Assembly (NCBI GenBank): GCA_023663025.1
Contig: JAMPIC010000018.1
Location: forward strand, 1-47,192
Direction of reading: 5' to 3'
DNA from: Prevotella sp.
Lineage (GTDB): Bacteria > Bacillota > Clostridia > Oscillospirales > Ruminococcaceae
Length of the DNA stretch: 47,192 nucleotides
Shown: piece after piece, positions 34,141 to 42,526 of the stretch
How the letters are laid out: each line of letters starts with the position of its first letter
Position numbering within the stretch: the stretch's first letter is position 1
Notes under the pieces: generated by a model
What the model was told of the DNA's origin: nothing
Seen by the model: only the letters and a program-made list of their open reading frames with translations
Database searches by the model: none
Translations under genes and position numbers: made by a program

Positions 34141-34860
34141 ATGCCGAGATTTTTTACCGACAAGCCCGCGGAGGATATTATTGCCGTTACGGGCAGCGAC
34201 GCGGCGCATATGGGATACTCGCTGCGAATGAAAGTTGGCGATACGGTTACATTCTGTCACGGAGGAACGGATTATTTCTGCCGCATTGAGAGCATGAACG
34301 GCAGCGAGGTAATCTGCCGCGTGGAAAGCTCCGAGCCGAACCGTTCCGAGCCGACGGTTTCCCTTACGCTTTATCAGGCGTACCCGAAGGGAGACAAGCT
34401 TGACTATATCGTACAAAAGACCACTGAACTGGGAGTAACGCGGATAGTGCCGTTTATTTCGGCAAGATGCGTTTCCAGACCCGACGGGAAGTCCGCCGAG
34501 AAAAAGCTTGAAAGGCTGAGGCGCATAGCCGAAGAAGCGGCGAAGCAGTCGGGAAGAGGGATAATTCCCGAAATCGCCCCCCTTGCCGATATGCGGGGAG
34601 CTGCCGAGGATATGAAAAAATGCGGTGTTAAACTGTTCTGCTACGAAAACGAAGGAAAACGCTTTTCGGACGTTGAACTGCCCCGAAGCGGCTCGATAGG
34701 GGTAATGATAGGTTCCGAGGGCGGCTTTGAGCGCGCCGAAGCGGAGCTTGCCGAAGAAGCGGGCGCGGAGAAAATATGGCTGGGCGAACGGATACTGCGG
34801 TGCGAGACCTGTCCCGTGGCTGTGACGGCTATAATAATGAATCTTACGGGAAATATGTGA
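34141..34860 (+). CDS. rsmE: 16S rRNA (uracil-1498-N3) methyltransferase RsmE
   Basis: The 239-residue protein opens with MPRFFTD and has an N-terminal PUA-like part, the segment LYQAYPKGDKLDYIVQKTTELGV, and the C-terminal SPOUT knot IGSEGGFERAEAELAEEAG and LGERILRCETCPVA. It methylates U1498 of 16S rRNA. GAAAGGAGCGTT lies before the start. It is probably cotranscribed with the GGDEF gene. The knot's usual ETA reads ETC here. Confidence 0.95.
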   Translation: MPRFFTDKPAEDIIAVTGSDAAHMGYSLRMKVGDTVTFCHGGTDYFCRIESMNGSEVICRVESSEPNRSEPTVSLTLYQAYPKGDKLDYIVQKTTELGVTRIVPFISARCVSRPDGKSAEKKLERLRRIAEEAAKQSGRGIIPEIAPLADMRGAAEDMKKCGVKLFCYENEGKRFSDVELPRSGSIGVMIGSEGGFERAEAELAEEAGAEKIWLGERILRCETCPVAVTAIIMNLTGNM

Positions 34861-34930
34861 CGCGGAAGCCTGCTGCGGCGCGGCTGTCCCGAACGGCAAA
34901 ACAGTCTCAGGGGAAAATTTACAAAAACGC

Positions 34931-34959
34931 TTGCATTTTTCGGGGAAATACTGTATAAT
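34931..34959 (+). promoter_or_regulatory. Promoter of fba
   Basis: TTGCAT (34931-34936) and TATAAT (34954-34959), 17-base spacer. Confidence 0.75.
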
Positions 34960-35028
34960 AAGCTTATATGAAATAAAGGAAAATTTCTCCGCAGACGGGA
35001 AAATTTTCCGCGAAAGGAATGTTTTATT

Positions 35029-35898
35029 ATGTCAAGATTGGTTTCCGCAAAGGATATGCTGAACAAAGCCCGGGACGGAAAGTACGCCGTAGGTCAGTTC
35101 AACATCAACAACCTGGAATGGACAAAGGCTATCCTGCTTACCGCCGAAGAGCTTAAATCTCCCGTTATTCTCGGCGTTTCCGAGGGCGCGGGCAAGTATA
35201 TGTGCGGCTATACCACCGTTGTGGGTATGGTTGAGGGTATGCTGGAGGAACTGAATATCACCGTTCCCGTGGCTCTCCACCTCGACCACGGCACTTTCGA
35301 GGGCGCAAAGGCTTGTATCAACGCGGGATTTTCTTCCATTATGTTCGACGGCTCTCATTACCCCATTGAGGAAAATATTGCCAAAACCACCGCTTTGGTG
35401 AACACCTGCGACATGCTGGGTATCTCCCTTGAAGCCGAGGTAGGCTCAATCGGCGGCGAAGAGGACGGCGTTGTGGGTATGGGCGAGTGCGCAAATCCCG
35501 ACGAGTGCAAGCAGATCGCCGATTTGGGCGTAACGATGCTGGCTGCCGGTATCGGCAACATTCACGGCAAGTACCCCGCAAACTGGGCGGGACTTTCCTT
35601 TGACACACTTGCGGCGGTCAAGGAAAAAGTGGGCGATATGCCTCTCGTTCTCCACGGCGGTACGGGTATCCCCGAGGATATGATCAAGAAAGCCATTTCT
35701 CTCGGCGTTGCAAAGATAAACGTTAATACCGAGTGCCAGCTTGCGTTCCAAGCGGCGACAAGAAAGTACGTCGAAGAGGGCAAGGACCTTCAGGGCAAGG
35801 GCTTTGACCCGAGAAAGCTTCTCGCTCCCGGCTTTGAGGCTATCAAGGCTACCGTTAAGGAGAAAATGGAACTGTTCGGTTCTGTGGGCAAGGCTTAA
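35029..35898 (+). CDS. fba: Class II fructose-bisphosphate aldolase
   Basis: The 289-residue metalloenzyme cleaves fructose 1,6-bisphosphate in glycolysis. Zinc and catalytic residues are in VALHLDHGTFEG (Asp86, His87), GNIHGKYP and LVLHGGTGIP, and the phosphate-binding NVNTECQLAF is present. It belongs to the class IIB form of Firmicutes (about 285 residues). GCGAAAGGAATG precedes the ATG. It is monocistronic between its own promoter and terminator, and its codon use suggests high expression. Confidence 0.96.
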   Translation: MSRLVSAKDMLNKARDGKYAVGQFNINNLEWTKAILLTAEELKSPVILGVSEGAGKYMCGYTTVVGMVEGMLEELNITVPVALHLDHGTFEGAKACINAGFSSIMFDGSHYPIEENIAKTTALVNTCDMLGISLEAEVGSIGGEEDGVVGMGECANPDECKQIADLGVTMLAAGIGNIHGKYPANWAGLSFDTLAAVKEKVGDMPLVLHGGTGIPEDMIKKAISLGVAKINVNTECQLAFQAATRKYVEEGKDLQGKGFDPRKLLAPGFEAIKATVKEKMELFGSVGKA

Positions 35899-35924
35899 TG
35901 TCCGATAAAATCGGACTTATAGTG

Positions 35925-35963
35925 TGCCGCCGCGCTTGTGTGAGAGTGCGGCGGCATTTTTTT
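35925..35963 (+). terminator. Terminator of fba
   Basis: TGCCGCCGC (35925-35933) and GCGGCGGCA (35948-35956) form a perfect stem followed by seven Ts. A minor TCCGAT/ATCGGA stem lies just ahead. Confidence 0.9.
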
Positions 35964-36110
35964 GCCCCGGAAAGCTTCTTCGGCGGACGGTATGCCCGGC
36001 GGAAATGCAGGGATATTTCTCAGATAAATATACTTTAAGTATAATTTTGTCGGAATATAAATAAAATCAAAAAAATTTCCCGGCCGGAAAAAAATTTTTT
36101 CTGTTTTTGT

Positions 36111-36137
36111 TAAAGTTTTTAAAGTTCCTGCCGATAA
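36111..36137 (+). promoter_or_regulatory. Sigma-28 (SigD/FliA) promoter of the late flagellar operon
   Basis: TAAAGTTT (36111-36118), 11 bases, then GCCGATAA (36130-36137) matches the sigma-28 consensus in both boxes and spacing. The transcript would start near 36145, about 65 bases before flgM. With the fba terminator this accounts for the 312-base gap 35899-36210. Confidence 0.85.
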
Positions 36138-36210
36138 GATATATAGAGAGATTTTACAGTGTAATTATGCCCGTTTGAAAATACGGGTCGGAAAGGATGG
36201 GATCGCTTTT

Positions 36211-36486
36211 ATGAAAATCGAAAAATACGGCGCCGTAATGTCCGCATATGTGAAAAACACCTACGAGCCGACAGGTAAGAAGCAGCGTGTTTCCGCCGCA
36301 AAGAACGTTGACAAGGCTGTATTTTCTTCCGGCTCCGGCGCGCTGAACGGTCTGAAAGTATCGGCTGCCAAATCCGTGGAAAGCTTTGCTTCCCCCGAAA
36401 GGATAGCCGCTCTCAAAGCCATGATAGCGGACGGTTCCTACAATATCTCAGCCGAAACGGTTGCGGCTTCCATATTGGAGGACTGA
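36211..36486 (+). CDS. flgM: Anti-sigma-28 factor FlgM
   Basis: The 91-residue protein ends in the FlgM sigma-binding segment SPERIAALKAMIADGSYNIS followed by AETVAASILE. FlgM holds sigma-28 inactive until the hook is finished. Its N-terminal half is flexible, Lys- and Ser-rich, as in other FlgMs. The ATG at 36211 follows AAAGGATGGGAT; the ORF extends to 36175 but those codons lie in the leader. It is first in the operon and its promoter is itself a sigma-28 target, giving negative feedback. Confidence 0.9.
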   Translation: MKIEKYGAVMSAYVKNTYEPTGKKQRVSAAKNVDKAVFSSGSGALNGLKVSAAKSVESFASPERIAALKAMIADGSYNISAETVAASILED

Positions 36487-36539
36487 GCCGGATATACGGA
36501 ACGTAATAATCACGTTTATTTATACGAAAGGAATATGTT

Positions 36540-36992
36540 ATGCCCGACTACAAAAAAATAGTTGCTTTCTTTGACGAGTATATCGCCCATTACAGGGAAT
36601 TCCAAAGCTTTGAATACAAAAAGCTCGACATGATAAACAAAAACGAGATCGAACGGCTCAGCGATTCGCTTTCCGTCGAGCAGGCTCTTATCATGAAAAC
36701 CAATTCCCTTGAGGGAAAGCGTGAAAGGCTTTTGGCGGGTATCGAGGACAAAACCTTTGCGGCGATCGCTGAAAACGCTCCCGAAGAATACAGCGAAAGA
36801 CTTTCCGAGCAGCATAAGGAGCTGTCGGCTCTGATATTCAAGATCAAGGAAATAAACGATCTGGCAAATATGATAGTATCGGAAAGACTTAAGAAAATAC
36901 AAAGCAGAACGGCAGAGCTTGACGTATACGACGGCAGAGGCGCGGTAAGGCGCGAACACGCGTCGAAAGCCGCAATTTCCAAAAATGTATGA
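36540..36992 (+). CDS. flgN: Flagellar export chaperone FlgN
   Basis: The 150-residue, almost wholly helical protein fits FlgN, the chaperone for the hook-filament junction proteins FlgK and FlgL, in size, composition and place between flgM and flgK. The helices are long and charged, with EQALIMKTNSLEGKRERLL in the middle. GAAAGGAATATGTT precedes the ATG. Sequence conservation in this family is low, so gene order carries much of the call. Confidence 0.85.
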   Translation: MPDYKKIVAFFDEYIAHYREFQSFEYKKLDMINKNEIERLSDSLSVEQALIMKTNSLEGKRERLLAGIEDKTFAAIAENAPEEYSERLSEQHKELSALIFKIKEINDLANMIVSERLKKIQSRTAELDVYDGRGAVRREHASKAAISKNV

Positions 36993-37010
36993 TGAAAGGA
37001 TTGATATAAA

Positions 37011-39017
37011 ATGGCATCGAGTTTTATGGGTCTTTATGTTCAGAGGGAGGCTATACTCCTCGCACAGAAAGCGCTGGACATTACAGGCAACAACATTTCA
37101 AACATCAATACTCCCGGCTATACGAGACAGAGAGTGGATATATGCTCCGTGGCGAATAAGGCGGGCACTCTCGGCTACAGCACGGGCGTCACTCTCGCGG
37201 GACGCGGCTCCGAAGCCATCGGCGTTGCGCAGGTGCGCGACAGGCTCCGCGACAGACAGGTGAGAACCTACAGCGGCGATCTCTGCAACATCGGCATTAA
37301 AATGGAAACTCTTTCCGACGTCGAGGACGTTTTCGACAGCATCGAGGCTGACGAACTCAACGCAAGCTTTGCGGCGATCGTAAGCAAGTTCAAGGCCGCT
37401 TTGCAGGGCTTCTCGGCGGACAACGCCGACAGGAGCGAGCTTGCAAACGTTGCGAAAAATACCGCGGAAAGCGTTGTGCAGTGCGTTGTTTCCTATAATA
37501 CCAAGCTTAACGATATCTCGGAAAACACTCTTGAGGACGCGGAAAAAACCGTCAATAGGATCAACAAGATATTCACCCAGATGGGAAACCTTAACAAGCA
37601 GATTAAGGAAGCCTATGTTTCTATGGGATACATGACGCCTACCCTGACAAATTATGAGGTAATGAACAATTACGGTCCTCTGGAGCTTAAGGACGACATG
37701 AACAGCCTCCTCGACGAGCTTTCACAGTACGGAAACATCAGCTTCGAGGAACAGGCTGACGGTACTTTTACCGTCGAGTTCGCAAACCAGAAGGTCGTTG
37801 AGGACAAATATTACGCCCAGATGGCGATCACTCAGGAACACCCCGATCCCACGCAGCTTGAATATGAGATCACCAAGACCCTTATGGACAAGGACGATTG
37901 GTACGATCTGCACGTTGCAAACGGTACGGGCGGCATTCCCGAGCTGCTGGTAAGAGGCGGCGCGGCGGGAGAGACGGTAAATATTTCCGGAAAAACTCCC
38001 GCGGGCGATTATCTGCTCGACAGCGGTTCTCTCAGAGGATATCTGGACGTTTACAACGGCAGAGGCATTTACGCTCACGCAGGAACGGAATTTGAAGAAC
38101 CCGTATACTCCGACGACGCGGTCGCCGACGCAAAGGCAATGGTTGACAGCGCGAACGCCATACTTCAGAAGATTGCGGGCGGCACTGCCACAGACGATGA
38201 TATTCTTCAGCTCAGAAATCTTATCGGCGCCGACGTTCAGGGCACCGCCGCTCCATATACGGTCACTCTCGGCGGAACCGAGCTTGTGAACGGCACGTCC
38301 GTTTCCGAAATCAAGACAAAGGACGACGCTGCCGGAAATCCCGTATTTTACATAGACGACGGCGCAGGCGGAGAAACGGAAGTAACACTTGCGGGAGATG
38401 CGGCTGCGAAGCTTACGGACATCAACAATGCCTATAAAGGCATTGAATATTACCGCGACATGCTCAACGCTTTCGTCAAGACGGCGACCGAAGAATTCAA
38501 CGCTATTTTTGCGGATTTCAAGGACGAGGACGGAAATCCCCAAACCCTTTTTGAATACGGAGACGATTTCAGAACGGCGGCTCAGAACTTCAGAGTTTCC
38601 GAAAACTGGGAAAAGAACCCCGAATTTATTTCCAATCCTTCGGGCGACAACAAGTACGAGGAGCTTGACAACGTGTACATCAACAAGATGCTCGGCGTTC
38701 TTTCCGTTCCCCACAAGTACGGAGACGGGGTCGTAAACGATCCCCAGGAGTTCAGCCTTGAAAAATACGTTGCTCATATCTGCGACGACCTGGGCACAAA
38801 GCTCAGCGAGGAAAAGGGTATGTACGATGCGACCGACGTTACGCTCACCACGGCTGAAACGCTGAGAAGCGAAGTCATGGACGTAAGCATGGACGAAGAG
38901 GGTATCAACATGATGAACTATCAGAAGTGGTACAACGCCATCGCAAGAATGATAACCACCATGGACGAGGCTCTCGAAAAGCTTATCAACAGCACAGGCT
39001 TAGTCGGTCTGAGATAA
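37011..39017 (+). CDS. flgK: Flagellar hook-associated protein 1, FlgK
   Basis: The 668-residue protein starts with the FlgK/rod-hook motif MGLYVQREAILLAQKALDITG then NNISNINTPGYTRQRVD, and ends with the C-terminal helix pattern EEGINMMNYQKWYNAIARMI. It joins hook and filament. It is about 110-160 residues longer than Bacillus or Salmonella FlgK; the extra material is in the outer D2/D3 region (about 290-480, with beta-rich acidic sequence). GAAAGGATTGATATAAA precedes the start. Confidence 0.95.
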   Translation: MASSFMGLYVQREAILLAQKALDITGNNISNINTPGYTRQRVDICSVANKAGTLGYSTGVTLAGRGSEAIGVAQVRDRLRDRQVRTYSGDLCNIGIKMETLSDVEDVFDSIEADELNASFAAIVSKFKAALQGFSADNADRSELANVAKNTAESVVQCVVSYNTKLNDISENTLEDAEKTVNRINKIFTQMGNLNKQIKEAYVSMGYMTPTLTNYEVMNNYGPLELKDDMNSLLDELSQYGNISFEEQADGTFTVEFANQKVVEDKYYAQMAITQEHPDPTQLEYEITKTLMDKDDWYDLHVANGTGGIPELLVRGGAAGETVNISGKTPAGDYLLDSGSLRGYLDVYNGRGIYAHAGTEFEEPVYSDDAVADAKAMVDSANAILQKIAGGTATDDDILQLRNLIGADVQGTAAPYTVTLGGTELVNGTSVSEIKTKDDAAGNPVFYIDDGAGGETEVTLAGDAAAKLTDINNAYKGIEYYRDMLNAFVKTATEEFNAIFADFKDEDGNPQTLFEYGDDFRTAAQNFRVSENWEKNPEFISNPSGDNKYEELDNVYINKMLGVLSVPHKYGDGVVNDPQEFSLEKYVAHICDDLGTKLSEEKGMYDATDVTLTTAETLRSEVMDVSMDEEGINMMNYQKWYNAIARMITTMDEALEKLINSTGLVGLR

Positions 39018-39046
39018 TCTGTAAAATTTGAAAGGATGGATCTCCA

Positions 39047-41098
39047 ATGAGAGTTACCAATAATATCACCAATTGGCAGTTTCTGACCAATAACAACCGT
39101 TTGCTGACCCGTCAGATACAGAGCGAAAACAGGATAGCCACACAGCGCAGGTTCAACCGGGTTTCCGAGGATACGGTAAACGGAAGCAAGGCTATGACTA
39201 TCCGACGTCAGCTCCGCGACCTGGATATCTACAACGATAACCTCAGCTCGGCAAAGGCTATCTTCAACGCGGCGGAAACAAACCTTACCTCAATCGCTCA
39301 CGATAACTATATCACGGTTGAGGAACGCCTTGTGGCGTCCTCCAATGGCACATGGTCCCAGGAAGAACTGGACGTTTTTGCCACCGAGCTTGACGAGATC
39401 GCCGACGAAATGGTCAAGACCCTTAACGCCGATTTCTCCGAAAGACAGCTCTTCGGCGGCGCAAGCAACCAGAAAGCTCCGTTCCAGATCGAAAGAGTAA
39501 TGATAAAGGACGAAGCGGGTCAGGTGGTTTTCCCTCCCGACTATAACAAATACTACAATGAGGACGGTTCTTTAAAGGACGATGTTACCCTCAGCGATAT
39601 CCCCCGTACAGTTACATACAACGGCATACCCCTTGATTTCGACGTAACGACCGATATGATACTTCCCGACGGAACCGTAGCAAGAGCGGCGGGCGAGTAT
39701 ACGGTTACTGTTCTCGATGAAAAGACTAAAAAATGGAAGGACAACGAAGATGACAACCGCACCATTTCCGCAGAAGCTGTGGCAAGAGCTCAGGAGGAAA
39801 AGGACAATTCCGTTCTCTACCCCGGCTCGAAGCCTGTCTATGTGGATATCGGTCTGGGAATAAAATACAACGACGATCTTACAGTAGACCCGCAGACGGC
39901 TCTCGACGTGGCGATAAACGGCGCGGCGACAACCGGCAGCGGAATCGATATCAGCAAAGTGCCGATTACGGGAAGCGTAAAGAGCACCGTCCCCAATGAT
40001 GTTGCGGACGGTCTGGCGGACGGCTTTGCCGCAGGTGCCGGAAACAAGGCTCTCAGCCTTACAGTGGACGGCAAGCAGTATGACCTGGAGCTTGACATGA
40101 GCGAGGTTCTCCCCGAAAAGACCGACGGAACAAAATATACCGACGATGAGATCACAGCGGCTCTTAACAGCGCACTTAAGACAGCTTATAAGGCTGCCGC
40201 CAAAAAGAGCCTTCCCGGCGGAGTTTCCGTGAGCTACAGCAATAAAGAGCTTACGCTTAATACCGGCTCGTCCCGCGTGGAGGTCGGAGCAAACGATTTC
40301 GGCATCACCGAGGGCGAAATCGCGAGAAAAGCGGAAACACAGTATGAGACGGTTTCCGAAACATATGAGGAGAAAATAAGCACAGCTTCCCTCGAACAGG
40401 GACTTTCCGCAGCGGATCTTACCAAAACGCTTACCGTAAACGTAAACGGTACGGACTACACCCTCTCGCTCGACCTTTCAAAGCTTAACAGATCAAATCT
40501 TACGGGCACGAAAACTTCCTTTACACGGGACGAGGTCGTTAACGCGGTAAGCGACGCGCTGGACGCGGCGGTAAAGAACGCGGTGCCGTCTTTCCCGAGC
40601 GAAGTTTCCATAGGCTGCAGCGACAACGGAACCGTAGTAATGAAAGCCGCCGAGGGCTTCACTGCGGAAATATCCGCACCCAATGATCTGGGACTTCCGG
40701 CAGGTTCGGCTTCGACTATGATAGACGATTCGGTTCCCCAAACTCCGGTGCTGACCGAAAGATTCAGCAAGAACCTTATGCAGCTTGTTCTTGACGCGGC
40801 GTCCGCTCTGAGAAAGGGCGACCAGGATACGGTGAACGCTATCATCGACCGCGCCAATGACGCCAATAACCACATTCTCACGGAGATCACCACACTCGGA
40901 ACAAAGTACAACAGCATCGAATTCTATGAGGCGAAGAACAAGGACTACGACTTCAACCTCAAGGAACGTCAGAATATCGTTGAGGGTACCGATATGGAAA
41001 ACGAGATTATCACCTACGAGGCTGTCAAGGCTGCTTACGACGCCACGCTCAAAATGGGCACGCAGATACTTCCTCACAGTATTTTCGATTTCATTTAA
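39047..41098 (+). CDS. flgL: Flagellar hook-associated protein 3, FlgL, enlarged
   Basis: N-terminal (MRVTNNITNWQFLTNNNRLL and the flagellin-like helices to about 150) and C-terminal (LRKGDQDTVNAIIDRANDAN onwards) parts are those of FlgL. At 683 residues it is more than twice the usual size (about 300). The middle, about 150-560, is inserted beta-rich sequence. Two copies of one module can be aligned: from ALSLTVDGKQYDLELDMSEV near residue 333 and from TLTVNVNGTDYTLSLDLSKL near 460, each followed by a predicted helix and an NDFGI/NDLGL segment. A third and fourth copy seem to lie in FliD. The insert would project from the filament base surface. Confidence 0.93.
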   Translation: MRVTNNITNWQFLTNNNRLLTRQIQSENRIATQRRFNRVSEDTVNGSKAMTIRRQLRDLDIYNDNLSSAKAIFNAAETNLTSIAHDNYITVEERLVASSNGTWSQEELDVFATELDEIADEMVKTLNADFSERQLFGGASNQKAPFQIERVMIKDEAGQVVFPPDYNKYYNEDGSLKDDVTLSDIPRTVTYNGIPLDFDVTTDMILPDGTVARAAGEYTVTVLDEKTKKWKDNEDDNRTISAEAVARAQEEKDNSVLYPGSKPVYVDIGLGIKYNDDLTVDPQTALDVAINGAATTGSGIDISKVPITGSVKSTVPNDVADGLADGFAAGAGNKALSLTVDGKQYDLELDMSEVLPEKTDGTKYTDDEITAALNSALKTAYKAAAKKSLPGGVSVSYSNKELTLNTGSSRVEVGANDFGITEGEIARKAETQYETVSETYEEKISTASLEQGLSAADLTKTLTVNVNGTDYTLSLDLSKLNRSNLTGTKTSFTRDEVVNAVSDALDAAVKNAVPSFPSEVSIGCSDNGTVVMKAAEGFTAEISAPNDLGLPAGSASTMIDDSVPQTPVLTERFSKNLMQLVLDAASALRKGDQDTVNAIIDRANDANNHILTEITTLGTKYNSIEFYEAKNKDYDFNLKERQNIVEGTDMENEIITYEAVKAAYDATLKMGTQILPHSIFDFI

Positions 41099-41181
41099 CA
41101 GACGCGGCGTTCCTTAAAAAATATTTTCAGCATGGACGGCTGAGAGGATTTTGCTGTCCGAGAAAGGCGGGTTAATGATAT

Positions 41182-41793
41182 ATGGAGCAACTGCTAAGTA
41201 TTAAACATATTCCGATCAAGGTTGAAGTGAACGTTACAAGAGGAGAGTTCAAACGCGTTGAAAACAGCGGCTCCAACACTCCCTCGATAAAGGTTTCTCC
41301 CAAGCAGGGAGGAGGACTGCGCCTTCAGGCAGAGCCGTACAGAATGGAGATACCCGAAAGCCGTAACTTCGACACTTATGTACCGTCGGGAAATTACGAC
41401 AGCGGTATAACTCTTACATATGAGGCTGTCGCAAGACTTGCGGACGGAGGAAACTCCGCCGCAGGCATGAGACAGACGGGGGATATGCAGCAATTTTCGG
41501 CTAAAAGAGCTTCGCGGAGCATAGAATCTGTGCTCCAATCCCTGCCGAGAAGCAGAGACAGCGCGGTAAGCTACGCGGACGGCGTGCTCAGCGTTAATTA
41601 TCAGATGACCGGCGGCAGCGAGTCTGTGGCGGAGCTTGTCTCCGAACACCCGGAATTCGAGTTCATTCCCGGCAGCATCGAATTTATCATCAGCCAGATG
41701 CCCGAGCTGGATATAGAATACCTCGGCGATCCGATATATTTCCCCAGAAGCGCGGACCCCAACTATGAACCTGTTGTGGACGTTCTCGTTTAA
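41182..41793 (+). CDS. YviE-like flagellar-locus protein (DUF6470 type)
   Basis: This 203-residue protein lies between flgL and fliW, exactly where Bacillus subtilis has yviE. It has the sort of opening seen there (IKHIPIKVEVNVTRGEF), a central polar region, and an ending rich in P, D and Y with LDIEYLGDPIYFP. The function of this family is not established. The ATG at 41182 has a weak upstream GGCGGGTTAATG-type site. The synteny makes the family call likely. Confidence 0.7.
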   Translation: MEQLLSIKHIPIKVEVNVTRGEFKRVENSGSNTPSIKVSPKQGGGLRLQAEPYRMEIPESRNFDTYVPSGNYDSGITLTYEAVARLADGGNSAAGMRQTGDMQQFSAKRASRSIESVLQSLPRSRDSAVSYADGVLSVNYQMTGGSESVAELVSEHPEFEFIPGSIEFIISQMPELDIEYLGDPIYFPRSADPNYEPVVDVLV

Positions 41794-41834
41794 AGCGGCG
41801 GCGTTCCGTATCTGTATCGTAAGGAAGTTTGTAT

Positions 41835-42275
41835 ATGATAGTTAAAACAAGGGATTTCGGCGAGCAGGACATTTCCGAGGATAAGATCATAAGCTTTCCC
41901 AATGGGATATTCGCTTTTGAGGAGGAACACAGGTTTGTAATGTTCTCTCCCCTCGGCGACGATGTGTACCCCGCTTGGCTCCAGAGCGTGGACAACGAGA
42001 ACCTATGCTTCATTGTGTTTGACCCCTGTCAGATCGTTTCGGACTATTCCGTCACAGCCGATGAGGAAAGTCTTGCGGCAGCTCAGCTTGAAAAGGACGC
42101 CTCTCCGCACTATCTTACCCTTGCAGTCGTCCCCGAGGACTATAAGGACACCACCGTGAACCTTAAAAGCCCCATTCTGGTCAACAGCGAGAAAATGCTG
42201 GCGGCACAGACGATCGCGGCGGAAAATTACCCGATAAAGTTTCCCATCTTCAAACCGGTTAAGGAGGGAGACTGA
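41835..42275 (+). CDS. fliW: Flagellar assembly factor FliW
   Basis: The 146-residue protein has typical FliW sequence: FPNGIFAFEEEHRFVMF and, further on, FIVFDPCQIVSDYSV, with the C-terminal VPEDYKDTTVNLKSPILVN. FliW binds flagellin and CsrA; free FliW removes CsrA from the flagellin mRNA. The ATG at 41835 follows AAGGAAG; a TTG at 41829 is less likely. The stop overlaps the csrA start by one base, consistent with the antagonists being made in fixed ratio. Confidence 0.96.
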   Translation: MIVKTRDFGEQDISEDKIISFPNGIFAFEEEHRFVMFSPLGDDVYPAWLQSVDNENLCFIVFDPCQIVSDYSVTADEESLAAAQLEKDASPHYLTLAVVPEDYKDTTVNLKSPILVNSEKMLAAQTIAAENYPIKFPIFKPVKEGD

Positions 42276-42508
42276 TGCTTGTTATAACCCGCAAAAACGG
42301 CGAGGGACTCCGCATTGGCGAGAATGTCCGCGTGACCGTTGTGGAAACGTCCAAGGACAGGGTAAGGATCGGTATAGAAGCTCCCAAAGATGTGCGTATC
42401 ATACGCGACGAGCTTTTCGATACCGAGCGGTTCAACATTCAGGCTGCCGTACATAAGCCTGCGGCGGATTTGCTTACAATGATAAAAAAACAGCAAAATA
42501 ATGACTAA
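42275..42508 (+). CDS. csrA: Carbon storage/flagellin translation regulator CsrA
   Basis: The 77-residue protein is CsrA by its start MLVITRKNGEGLRIGE, the RIGIEAPKDVRIIRDEL core and the key RNA-binding residues Arg6 and Arg44 (with Ile at position 4, where Leu is usual). CsrA dimers repress flagellin translation by blocking its ribosome site; FliW antagonises it. The start shares one base with the fliW stop. The tail after Glu46 is somewhat longer than in Bacillus. Confidence 0.97.
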   Translation: MLVITRKNGEGLRIGENVRVTVVETSKDRVRIGIEAPKDVRIIRDELFDTERFNIQAAVHKPAADLLTMIKKQQNND

Positions 42509-42526
42509 AGCGAAAGGATGATCGTT